DNA of 6,663 bases. It comes from Candidatus Moraniibacteriota bacterium. Lineage in GTDB: Bacteria > Patescibacteriota > Minisyncoccia > Moranbacterales > UBA9337. Position numbers and translations under genes: made by a program. The notes under the pieces are model-generated. The model had not been told where the DNA came from, made no database searches, and worked only from the letters and a program-made list of their open reading frames with translations. The stretch is from positions 1 to 6,663 of the forward strand of contig JAGYNK010000118.1 in NCBI GenBank assembly GCA_018400055.1, given 5' to 3'. Each line of letters begins with the position of its first letter. Positions within the stretch are counted from its first letter, which is position 1. Positions 1 through 6,131 of this stretch are shown piece after piece.

Positions 1-1695
1 GTATTCGGAAACACGGAAAGTTTGCATAGCTTTTTCTGTGTCACTCCCTTCACTTAATGAAAGGGAATTGTCATAAAATCCTCCAATGAACAGGGACGTT
101 ATCAGTAAGCCGTAAGCCGTGAAAAGATAGTTTGAGGAAATATAATATTTCCTTTTTTTTAAATTTTTAGCGCTGAAAAACAGCCAAGCCAAAGCGAAAG
201 CGCCGGAAATAGCCAGAGGAAAAGAAATATAATTGGCTATCCGTCCGGATGGAATATCCAGATAAAGCCATTGGGGCTTCAAAGACATAACCAGTAGAGC
301 GGCTAGCCAGCCCAGAGCGATTGAATGAGCGTAACTTTTTCTCCGGCGGCTTATTGCCAACAAGACAAGTCCTAAAATTCCCAAGGCCATTCTGATTTCT
401 CCGCTTGAAAATTTCATTTGGGAAAAGGTTAATCCGGCTCTAGTAGTCTTGGATGGTCCTCCGACAGCTGTTTCTACGGCGCTGCTTTGAATGTAAGCGG
501 GAGTATAAATCCATAATCCGAAAATCAAAACCAGTAAGCCGCAAAAAATTACGGGAGCAGTAAGAATTAATTTCATCCAACTTTTAAAATAACGCGCGAT
601 ATTTTTAATATTAAAAACAAAAAATACCGTGAACGCAAAAGCGAAAATAAACATAAAAATAAAAGCGCTTAAATGATGCGAATAAAAAATCACGGCGGTT
701 AAAAATAAAGCGGCGGACAAAAACCAAGGATTTTTTTCTTTTAAAGCGCGCAAGTAAAAATATAATGACAAGGGGATAAAAAGATTTCCCAAAACATTTC
801 CGATCACTCCGCCACTAATGAATTTAGCTTGGGGAGAGGCGATGGCGTAAAGAGGGCCGAGTAATAAAAGAGTTAGCGTAGCAGTATTTCTGGCAAAAAT
901 TCTATTATTTTCAAAAAGTCTTAAGACTAAAATAAAAACTGCCAATATCCCCATTATATTTATTAAAAACAATATCAGGGACGGAAAATAAGATACGAAG
1001 CTTATTCCGGAAATCAAATTTATGGCGGAAAAAATTAAATGCTCTCCTATAATAAAATCTGCAATAGGCTGAGGATCGCTTATTTGATAATTTTCTTTAA
1101 CTTCTATAATCTCATTTTTTTCATAAACGGGCAGTTGTCCGGTTTCTGAAATAACTTTTGACCAATACATATGGTGACCAAGATCAGTAGAAGTGGGAAA
1201 AACACTGTCTTTTAAATAAGCTGTTTTAATAAAAACGGTTAGAAATAGCAGAAGAATGATTAAAATTGTAGAATTTTGAATTTTGCCTGCCTGCCGGTGA
1301 GGTAGTAATTTTGAATTTTGATTAAATTCTGAATTATTTAATTTTGAATTATTAATCCCTTTTTTATCATTAGAAATTCGGTCATTAATATTTGATTTGA
1401 AATTAAAAATTCGAAATTTAAAATTATTTTTTATTACCCAGCAAATAATTGAAAATAATAGAATTGTTATTACTATAGAAGTTCGCGTAATTGAAAATCC
1501 TGCTTTCACCAAAAGAATTACTAAAAAATTTACCGAAGCGATGCTTAGTCCGAAAGAAATGACAAATTTTTCCAAACTGGAAAAATATTTCTTGCCAAAA
1601 ACAGCCAGTAACAAAAAATATCCCGGTAAAAATAAAACCAAAATTATGGAAATATAAAATAAAATTTGATCCTGCAAAAAATTAACCAAATCCAT
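1..1695 (-). CDS. Multi-pass membrane protein, GT-C glycosyltransferase-like (C-terminus cut by window edge)
   Basis: The frame is open from the ATG at 1695 to base 1, giving 565 residues with no stop, so the C-terminus lies outside the window. About 14 to 15 hydrophobic segments are visible, for example residues 12-32, 45-65, 73-88, 142-158, 324-362, 374-396, 435-472 and 488-509. The first large polar loop after the fourth helix holds TDLGHHMYW, with Asp171 and His174-His175. An acidic residue there is typical of GT-C enzymes, which move sugar from a polyprenyl-phosphate carrier outside the membrane. Positive charges (KK at 35-36, the K/R-rich stretch from 89) put the N-terminus and the Asp171 loop outside, consistent with that role. 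Residues 89-142 are a low-complexity Asn/Lys/Ser insert encoded by repeats. It lies 17 bases after the GT4 gene and is probably cotranscribed with it. No Shine-Dalgarno motif is seen. Membrane nature is certain; the GT-C assignment is inference, and an uncharacterised membrane family is the alternative. Confidence 0.8.
   Translation of the reverse strand, partial: MDLVNFLQDQILFYISIILVLFLPGYFLLLAVFGKKYFSSLEKFVISFGLSIASVNFLVILLVKAGFSITRTSIVITILLFSIICWVIKNNFKFRIFNFKSNINDRISNDKKGINNSKLNNSEFNQNSKLLPHRQAGKIQNSTILIILLLFLTVFIKTAYLKDSVFPTSTDLGHHMYWSKVISETGQLPVYEKNEIIEVKENYQISDPQPIADFIIGEHLIFSAINLISGISFVSYFPSLILFLINIMGILAVFILVLRLFENNRIFARNTATLTLLLLGPLYAIASPQAKFISGGVIGNVLGNLFIPLSLYFYLRALKEKNPWFLSAALFLTAVIFYSHHLSAFIFMFIFAFAFTVFFVFNIKNIARYFKSWMKLILTAPVIFCGLLVLIFGLWIYTPAYIQSSAVETAVGGPSKTTRAGLTFSQMKFSSGEIRMALGILGLVLLAISRRRKSYAHSIALGWLAALLVMSLKPQWLYLDIPSGRIANYISFPLAISGAFALAWLFFSAKNLKKRKYYISSNYLFTAYGLLITSLFIGGFYDNSLSLSEGSDTEKAMQTFRVSEY
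1270..1431 (-). repeat. In-frame low-complexity repeat island inside the GT-C-like gene
   Basis: This stretch encodes residues 89-142 of the membrane protein and looks unlike the flanking code. On the plus strand it has repeated AATTTTG heptamers (1272, 1279, 1307, 1314, 1341). These are followed by related units in the opposite sense, such as AAATTCG at 1374 and 1407. A GC-rich kernel, CCTGCCTGCCGGTGAGGTAG (1286..1305), sits between two identical 14-base copies of AATTTTGAATTTTG (1272..1285 and 1307..1320). The translation is Asn/Lys/Ser-rich, then LLPHRQAGKIQNS. The reading frame survives through it. The outer boundaries are estimates based on where hydrophobic coding resumes. Similar AT-rich and CCTGCC-type repeats are, to my memory, common in Parcubacteria assemblies, but this was not checked. 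Confidence 0.75.
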
Positions 1696-1712
1696 AAAAT
1701 AAAAAACGTTGA

Positions 1713-2801
1713 TTAAATCGAAGTTTTGTCCGGATTATCAATTACCAATTTTATTTCCTTTAAGTATCTCTCTGCTATTTTTTTCCAGCTATATTTTTCA
1801 ATAACATACTGTCTGGCTCTTTGACCGAATTTTTTTCTAAACTCGTCGTCGTTTAATAGATATTCTATTTTTTTCTTGTAACTCTCGCTGTCGTAAGGTT
1901 TCACTAAAAATCCGTTTTTACCATTCTGGATAGCGTCTTGTAATCCTTCCAAATTTGAAGCCAAGACGGGAATTTCGCAAGCCGCCGCTTCCAAAACTAC
2001 CAGACCAAAACCCTCCATATCGCCTTTAATTTTTATATTAGGCTGGACAAAAATATCAGCTCCGCTATAAAGTTTTAATTTTTCCTCGTCGGTAATATTT
2101 CTGAGAATTTTTACCTGATCTTGCAAGTCGTTTTTTATAATGGCTTCTTTTATATTTTCCTTATCTTCTCCTTTTCCGGCAATCAAATAAATGATATTTT
2201 TATTTAGCTGCGGCATTACATTATTTATAAACCAAGCCACTCCTTTCCTTTTGGCTAATCGTCCAAGAGTTAAAATAATTTTATGACCCTTGGATTTTTC
2301 TTTGGCGGCTAATTTAAAAATTTCTCCAGACCCGCATTTTTTAATTTTTTCTGCATCCACGCCATTGGGAATAAAAACGAATTTTTCCTCGGGTATTTTT
2401 CTGATCACTCCTTCCTTGATGGTTTGGTGTCCCACCGCAATTAATTTATCCAATTTTTTAATGAAAAACCCAACCCACAATTTTTGATAAAGTGGTAATT
2501 CATAAGTCAAATCCAAACCATGAACTATGGATATAACCGGTTTTTTATGGAATATTTTTAACAGCCAGCCTATAACTCCCAAAACGCCGTCGCCCAAAAG
2601 TAAAATATCGTATTTGGGCAGTAAAAAAAACGCTTTGCATAAAGCATAGGGGAAAAAAACGGGCAAAAATTTCTTTCCATAAGCGTTGGAAATAATCCTA
2701 ACTTTCGCTATTTCGGAAAGCGCTTTGCCAATTTCATAATTCTGATTTTCAATGCCGCCCAAAACCGGAGGATAAGCGCGAGATATAAATAAAATTTTCA
2801 T
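1713..2801 (-). CDS. Glycosyltransferase family 4 (GT-B fold)
   Basis: This 362-residue protein is a typical full-length GT4 retaining glycosyltransferase. It would transfer a sugar from a nucleotide donor to a lipid-linked or glycan acceptor at the cytoplasmic face of the membrane. The N-terminal Rossmann domain begins MKILFISRAYPPVLGGIE, with the Gly-Gly pair at 15-16 that contacts the donor or acceptor. HGLD follows at 94-97 and the linker motif PNGVD at 145-149. The C-terminal donor domain opens with LGRLAKRKG (179-187), whose Arg181 and Lys186 are in the usual phosphate-binding places. The EX7E signature is intact at Glu263 and Glu271 (EGFGLVVLE). No signal peptide or true membrane helix is present. 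The ATG overlaps the stop of the upstream GT2 gene in an ATGA, so translation is probably coupled. The donor and acceptor cannot be told; PimB-like mannosyltransferases are a plausible comparison. Confidence 0.93.
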   Translation of the reverse strand: MKILFISRAYPPVLGGIENQNYEIGKALSEIAKVRIISNAYGKKFLPVFFPYALCKAFFLLPKYDILLLGDGVLGVIGWLLKIFHKKPVISIVHGLDLTYELPLYQKLWVGFFIKKLDKLIAVGHQTIKEGVIRKIPEEKFVFIPNGVDAEKIKKCGSGEIFKLAAKEKSKGHKIILTLGRLAKRKGVAWFINNVMPQLNKNIIYLIAGKGEDKENIKEAIIKNDLQDQVKILRNITDEEKLKLYSGADIFVQPNIKIKGDMEGFGLVVLEAAACEIPVLASNLEGLQDAIQNGKNGFLVKPYDSESYKKKIEYLLNDDEFRKKFGQRARQYVIEKYSWKKIAERYLKEIKLVIDNPDKTSI

Positions 2802-3751
2802 TGCTTTTTATATTTTTCTTTTCTTGTCCAGTATATTTGATTTTCGGTTATTTTTCTGTTGGTCTTAATCATATCGGCGATAAAAGCAAATATCAGAAAT
2901 TGCATGCCGACCAACAAAAGAGCAACAGACAAAAAAAGGTAGTTTTTGTAAGGAGAAATTTTGAATTCTTGAATATAAAAACCGACAAAGACAGCCAAAA
3001 GCAAGAATGAAATTAACAGCAAAGTTACTCCGGGAATTCCGAAAAATTTCATCGGCCGAACATCGCGGATAGCCTTAAGAATAATTCTGGCGCTGTTATT
3101 GATATAATGAAAAACGCTTTTTACCACTCGTGACTGACGATCTTGAAAATAAGTTACTTCAACAGGCACCCAAGCAACCTTTAAATTTTTTCCGATAGCG
3201 TCAATGATTACCTCCTGCGTATAGGTGAAATTTCCCGGAAGGTTAAGTCGTAAAAGTGTTTCTTTATTATAAGCTCTGAATCCGCAAGTGAGGTCGTTTA
3301 TTTTATAATTAAGAAATTTACCGATAATTCCAGCGGCTGCCCGATTCAAGAAATCTTTTATCCACGGAATATTTTTAGCTTGATGTTTTCCAAAACGGTT
3401 GGCGCTTATTAAATCCGCTTTTCCATTAAGAATGGGCCGGATAAGTTTAGAAATATCTTTGGGATTAAATTGTCCGTCAGCATCCATATTCACCATAACA
3501 TCCGCGCCGTTTTCCAAAGCTTTTTCCACTGCCGTTCGGAAAGTTACTCCGATTCCACGGTTAACTTTATGAGAAAAAACAAAATCTGCTCCGGCATCTT
3601 TGGCGACCTGAACGGTTTTATCTTTGGATCCGTCATTGATAACTTGAACAAAAACCTCGCCGAATCCTTCCAAATGGCGAGGAATTCTTCTGATGGTTTC
3701 TCCAATTTTTTCTTCCTCGTTGTAAGCGGGAAGATTTATGATTAGTTTCAT
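2798..3751 (-). CDS. GT2 polyprenyl-phosphate glycosyltransferase (dolichyl-phosphate mannose synthase-like)
   Basis: This 317-residue protein matches the DPM/GtrB/ArnC-like group in length and layout. These enzymes transfer sugar from a nucleotide donor to polyprenyl phosphate at the inner membrane face. The GT-A domain covers about residues 1-230. It shows LPAYNEE near the start (7-13), NDGS at 39-42, the metal-binding DAD with its DGQF extension (90-95), TCGFRAY (155-161), and a late QSR (206-208). Two C-terminal membrane helices follow, about 237-260 and 268-292, then a basic tail. The product, a polyprenyl-phosphate sugar, is the donor used by GT-C enzymes, which fits the membrane gene further down the cluster. 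Its stop overlaps the next start by 4 bases. The 5' leader is made of repeat sequence ending just before the ATG, with no Shine-Dalgarno motif. The sugar is unknown. Confidence 0.94.
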   Translation of the reverse strand: MKLIINLPAYNEEEKIGETIRRIPRHLEGFGEVFVQVINDGSKDKTVQVAKDAGADFVFSHKVNRGIGVTFRTAVEKALENGADVMVNMDADGQFNPKDISKLIRPILNGKADLISANRFGKHQAKNIPWIKDFLNRAAAGIIGKFLNYKINDLTCGFRAYNKETLLRLNLPGNFTYTQEVIIDAIGKNLKVAWVPVEVTYFQDRQSRVVKSVFHYINNSARIILKAIRDVRPMKFFGIPGVTLLLISFLLLAVFVGFYIQEFKISPYKNYLFLSVALLLVGMQFLIFAFIADMIKTNRKITENQIYWTRKEKYKKQ

Positions 3752-3762
3752 TGCGATGTTAC

Positions 3763-3827
3763 CACTAATCTACAAATTTATTACAAATCTACAAATTAGT
3801 TATAGATATTTGTATTTGATTTGTAAA
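3763..3827. repeat. Repeat island with TACAAAT units in both orientations
   Basis: The 86-base gap between the GT2 gene and the 76-residue gene is mostly repeat. TACAAAT occurs at 3771, 3782 and 3790. Its reverse complement ATTTGTA occurs at 3808 and 3819. A 12-base direct repeat, AATCTACAAATT, lies at 3767..3778 and 3786..3797. ACTAAT at 3764 pairs with ATTAGT at 3795. The order, same-sense units first and opposite-sense units next, allows hairpins in the GT2 leader. Confidence 0.7.
3799..3827 (-). promoter_or_regulatory. Possible internal promoter for the glycosyltransferase genes, inside a repeat
   Basis: Read on the minus strand, TTTACA (3827..3822) and TATAAC (3804..3799) are separated by 17 bases, each one mismatch from the sigma-70-type consensus. 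Initiation would fall near 3792 and leave a leader of about 40 bases before the GT2 start, similar to the two leaders at the divergent gap. AT-rich repeats produce such matches by chance, so this is tentative. Confidence 0.35.
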
Positions 3828-3837
3828 TTCGTGGGGT

Positions 3838-4068
3838 TCACTTCTTCTTAATGATTAATTTTGGATCTACGCAGTTAAAATTGCATTGAGCATTGTCTAT
3901 GCCTTGATGAATAAGCTCGTTCTGGCAATCTTTTAATCTTTTTTGGCATTCCTCTTTACTCTCATTAAAATAATGGCGGTTTAGCTCGTAGCCGAAATAT
4001 TCCAGCACAAAAACAGATACCACCAAGAAACCGACTATCCAAATTATAAATTTTAGCAAATGAAACAT
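3838..4068 (-). CDS. Small single-helix membrane protein with four cysteines, function unknown
   Basis: This is a 76-residue protein of unknown function. Residues 5-25 form one strongly hydrophobic helix, followed by FGYELNRHYFNESKEE and a charged, probably helical tail. Four cysteines (41, 48, 62, 66) are spaced C-X6-C-X13-C-X3-C, compatible with a disulfide-bonded helical hairpin if the tail faces outside; the side is not certain. The tail ends in IIKKK. The frame is credible as a gene because its composition is clearly protein-like and it sits between two glycan genes in the same direction. I recall similar small proteins annotated as hypothetical in Parcubacteria, which is memory only. 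The start codon lies 3 bases from a repeat island that supplies its whole leader, and there is no Shine-Dalgarno motif. It may be an accessory of the glycan machinery or an unrelated passenger. Confidence 0.75.
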   Translation of the reverse strand: MFHLLKFIIWIVGFLVVSVFVLEYFGYELNRHYFNESKEECQKRLKDCQNELIHQGIDNAQCNFNCVDPKLIIKKK

Positions 4069-4071
4069 GAA

Positions 4072-4180
4072 TGTTCTAGTTGTTCTAGTTGTTCAAGATG
4101 TTCTAATTGTTAGGTTGAAGATATTAGAATTTAACAATTAGAACAAGCGAAGCGATAGAACATTTTCAACATTTATAACA
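4072..4180. repeat. Head-to-head array of 9-base TGTTCTANT units with a 14-bp inverted repeat
   Basis: On the plus strand TGTTC units start every 9 bases at 4072, 4081, 4090 and 4099, ending with TGTTA at 4108. From 4132 to 4180 the same units appear on the minus strand: TGTTATAAA, TGTTGAAAA, TGTTCTATC, an 8-base GCTTCGCT, TGTTCTAAT, TGTTA. The innermost units form a perfect 14-bp inverted repeat, TGTTCTAATTGTTA at 4099..4112 and its complement at 4132..4145, around a 19-base loop. The array fills 109 of the 115 bases between the dehydrogenase stop and the small gene's start. No U-tract follows the stem on the minus strand, so it is not a standard terminator. Confidence 0.88.
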
Positions 4181-4183
4181 TTA

Positions 4184-5482
4184 TTATCTTCCTATTCCTT
4201 TGTAAATTATACCAAACTTTTTCATTTTTTCTCCATCCAAACAATTTTTTCCGTCAATAATAACCTTGATTTTTAATTTTTTCAGCTTTTCGGGCTTTAT
4301 TTCCTTGAACTCATTGTGGTCGGTTGCCAATATGAGAGCTTCTGATTTTCTGAGCAGCGCTTCCAAATTATTGACGGAGGACATTTTAGGAAAGTAAGGG
4401 TCAAAAGACAAAACCTTGGCCTCATGTTCCTCAAGCCTTTCTATTATTTTTAAAGAAGGAGTTTCTCTGAGGTCATCCACGTTGGCTTTATAGGAAAGTC
4501 CCAGAACTCCCACATTGGTTCCTTTTAATGGTAATTTTACTTTATTAAGAGCGTCTTGCATTAACTCAACCGTATAGGCGGGCATAGAATTATTTACTTT
4601 TCTGGCAATTTTTAGAAATTCATGATCAAATCCCGATAATTTGGCTCGTTCAATTAAATAATAAGGGTCTACCGGAATACAATGCCCGCCCACACCGCAA
4701 CCGGGCCAATGGGGCATAAAAGCGAAAGGTTTGGTGGATGCTCCCTTTATTACATCCTTTGTGTCAATTCCCATTTTATCAAAAGATTTAGCTAATTCGT
4801 TTACAAAAGCAATATTTATGTCTCTGAAAGAATTCTCCACGATTTTTACCGCTTCGGCCTCCCTAATGGAATTCATGGGATAAATCTCTGCGTCAATGAT
4901 GCTCCGGTAAAATTTTAAAGCCGGAGTTAAACCTTTTTTATTAAAAGAGCCAATCACGCGAGGTATGTTGGTTATATTCCATTTGGGATCACCGGGGTTA
5001 ATTCTTTCCGGACAATGAGCCAGGTAATAATCCTTTCCTACGATATAGCCGGCTTCTCTGAAAATAGGCTCTATCACTTCTTCACATACGCCCGGATTAA
5101 TAGTGGATTCAATAACAATTAGCTGTCCCTTTTTTAAATTCTCAGAAATGGCCTGAGCCGTTTTTTTGATAGGTTCAAGGTCGGGAAAGAAATTTTTGTC
5201 CACGGGGGTAGGAACGCAAACAATGACGATGTCCGCTTTACGGATAATTTTATTATCAGAATAAGCTTTCAAACCGGAACGGGATAAATTATCATCTAAA
5301 AACTTTTCTTTAATGGGACTTTTTCCGAAATTAATCTTTCTATTTTTTTTCTCGTCCTTTTCTAATCCGTAAACCTTATATCCTTTCAAAGCGCATCTTA
5401 CGGCCAAGGGTAATCCCACATAGCCCAATCCGATCACACAAACCTCGTTCTTTTTTTCATTCTTATTATTTTTTGATTGCAT
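4184..5482 (-). CDS. Nucleotide sugar 6-dehydrogenase (UDP-GlcNAc/UDP-ManNAc type)
   Basis: This 432-residue enzyme belongs to the UDP-glucose/GDP-mannose dehydrogenase family. It oxidises C6 of a UDP-sugar twice with NAD+ to give a UDP-uronic acid in the cytoplasm. The N-terminal Rossmann domain has GLGYVGLPLA (18-27), then VPTPVD (90-95), EST (125-127) and CPER followed by INPG (157-164). The central domain has Lys213 and the NSFRDINIAFVNEL helix (217-230). The catalytic cysteine is Cys268 in GCGVGGHCIPVDPYYL. The C-terminal UDP-binding domain carries GLSYKANVDDLRETPS (328-343). Family features favour the N-acetylhexosamine branch (WecC or WbpA type) over plain UDP-glucose dehydrogenase, but the exact sugar is not settled. 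It is the first gene after a good promoter and leads the glycan cluster. The only ATG before the Rossmann motif is the one used; residues 1-12 are a Lys/Asn-rich extension. Confidence 0.95.
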   Translation of the reverse strand: MQSKNNKNEKKNEVCVIGLGYVGLPLAVRCALKGYKVYGLEKDEKKNRKINFGKSPIKEKFLDDNLSRSGLKAYSDNKIIRKADIVIVCVPTPVDKNFFPDLEPIKKTAQAISENLKKGQLIVIESTINPGVCEEVIEPIFREAGYIVGKDYYLAHCPERINPGDPKWNITNIPRVIGSFNKKGLTPALKFYRSIIDAEIYPMNSIREAEAVKIVENSFRDINIAFVNELAKSFDKMGIDTKDVIKGASTKPFAFMPHWPGCGVGGHCIPVDPYYLIERAKLSGFDHEFLKIARKVNNSMPAYTVELMQDALNKVKLPLKGTNVGVLGLSYKANVDDLRETPSLKIIERLEEHEAKVLSFDPYFPKMSSVNNLEALLRKSEALILATDHNEFKEIKPEKLKKLKIKVIIDGKNCLDGEKMKKFGIIYKGIGR

Positions 5483-5530
5483 AATTAAAAAAATGTTAAA
5501 ATTTAATTAACTTCAATTGCCCATAAAACA

Positions 5531-5559
5531 ATAATAGCAAACTAGACAGCCAATATCAA
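5531..5559 (-). promoter_or_regulatory. Promoter for the glycan cluster
   Basis: On the minus strand TTGATA (5559..5554) and TATTAT (5536..5531) are 17 bases apart, with TGC just before the -10 giving an extended -10 (TGnTATTAT). Initiation is predicted near 5524, leaving a leader of about 42 bases before the dehydrogenase ATG. Its elements interleave with those of the opposite promoter. Confidence 0.65.
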
Positions 5560-5571
5560 TAGTTGTATAAT
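5543..5571 (+). promoter_or_regulatory. Promoter for the CBS-domain gene
   Basis: TAGACA (5543..5548) and a perfect TATAAT (5566..5571) are separated by 17 bases. Initiation is predicted near 5578, leaving about 41 bases before the ATG at 5619. The leader has no Shine-Dalgarno motif. Confidence 0.68.
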
Positions 5572-5618
5572 TAAACCAGTAAATTATTAAATAAAAATTA
5601 GCGCTGAACTTAAATGCT

Positions 5619-6074
5619 ATGAAAGTTGAAGATATAATGACAAAAGAAGTTATTTTTGTTTCACCTAAAAACAAGGTGAACGAAGTGGCTGATATTTTAA
5701 TAAAGAACAGAATTCATGGCGTTCCGGTGATTGATAAAAACAAAGTGGTTGGCATCATAACCGAAACGGATTTTTTCACCAAAAGCCCGTTAAATATTCA
5801 TCTACCGTCTTATGTTAACTTTATGAAGGATTTGCAAATTGGGAAAAAAGTTTCCGGCGAATCAAAAAACAAATTTAAAAAAATAATCAATGCTGCCGCT
5901 GAAGATATAATGACAAAAAAAGTCATATCAGTTTTTCCGGAAGCCAGAATAGCCGAACTGGTGAGTATTTTTCAAAAAAATAATCTTAGCTTATTGCCGG
6001 TTACCGACAAAAATAATTCTCTGGTTGGCATAATCGCTTTGGCAGATGTCATTAATTTGATAAATAATGCCTAG
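5619..6074 (+). CDS. Stand-alone tandem CBS-domain protein
   Basis: This 151-residue soluble protein is a single Bateman module with no attached enzyme or transporter. CBS1 covers about residues 1-55 and CBS2 about 94-150. Each opens with the same motif: DIMTKEVIFV (5-14) and DIMTKKVISV (96-105). Each closes with a ligand-type motif: GIITETD (45-51) and GIIALAD (137-143). Such pairs usually bind adenine nucleotides, with the Ser/Thr and Asp of the last motif contacting ribose and phosphate. CBS1 keeps Thr48 and Asp51, while CBS2 has Ala140 in place of Ser/Thr, so one site may be weakened. A linker of about 38 residues (NIHLPSYVNFMKDL then Lys-rich) joins the halves. It is transcribed divergently from the glycan cluster. 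A role as an energy-state sensor is inference; what it controls is unknown. Confidence 0.92.
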   Translation: MKVEDIMTKEVIFVSPKNKVNEVADILIKNRIHGVPVIDKNKVVGIITETDFFTKSPLNIHLPSYVNFMKDLQIGKKVSGESKNKFKKIINAAAEDIMTKKVISVFPEARIAELVSIFQKNNLSLLPVTDKNNSLVGIIALADVINLINNA

Positions 6075-6088
6075 TTTTCTCCCAATCC

Positions 6089-6117
6089 TTGTTTTAAAAT
6101 TTTTAGAGTTTTAAAAT
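6089..6117 (+). promoter_or_regulatory. Weak promoter-like site before the cohesin gene
   Basis: TTGTTT (6089..6094) and TAAAAT (6112..6117) are 17 bases apart in the 57-base gap. The -35 matches only half of the consensus. Initiation near 6124 would leave about 8 bases before the ATG, nearly leaderless. Read-through from the CBS promoter is the alternative. The direct repeat GTTTTAAAAT (6091 and 6108) overlaps both elements. Confidence 0.25.
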
Positions 6118-6131
6118 AATAATAATTACAT

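Noticed and set aside
1397..1657. An 86-residue plus-strand reading frame
   Set aside because: It lies opposite the 565-residue membrane protein, which has a far more protein-like composition, and its Lys/Asn-rich sequence is a by-product of AT-rich helices and repeats.
3470..3745. A 91-residue plus-strand frame opposite the GT2 gene
   Set aside because: The minus strand here encodes the intact GT-A domain with its DAD and NDGS motifs, so this frame is a shadow.
4099..4145. Intrinsic terminator between the dehydrogenase and the small gene
   Set aside because: The 14-bp stem is AT-rich with a 19-base loop, and no U-tract follows on either strand; the repeat array explains it better.
4072..4180. 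CRISPR array
   Set aside because: The units are 9 bases, contiguous and present on both strands, with no unique spacers and no cas genes nearby.
5614..5622. A tiny upstream frame (ATG CTA TGA) overlapping the CBS start
   Set aside because: Two codons in an AT-rich leader can easily arise by chance, and nothing else supports translation of it.
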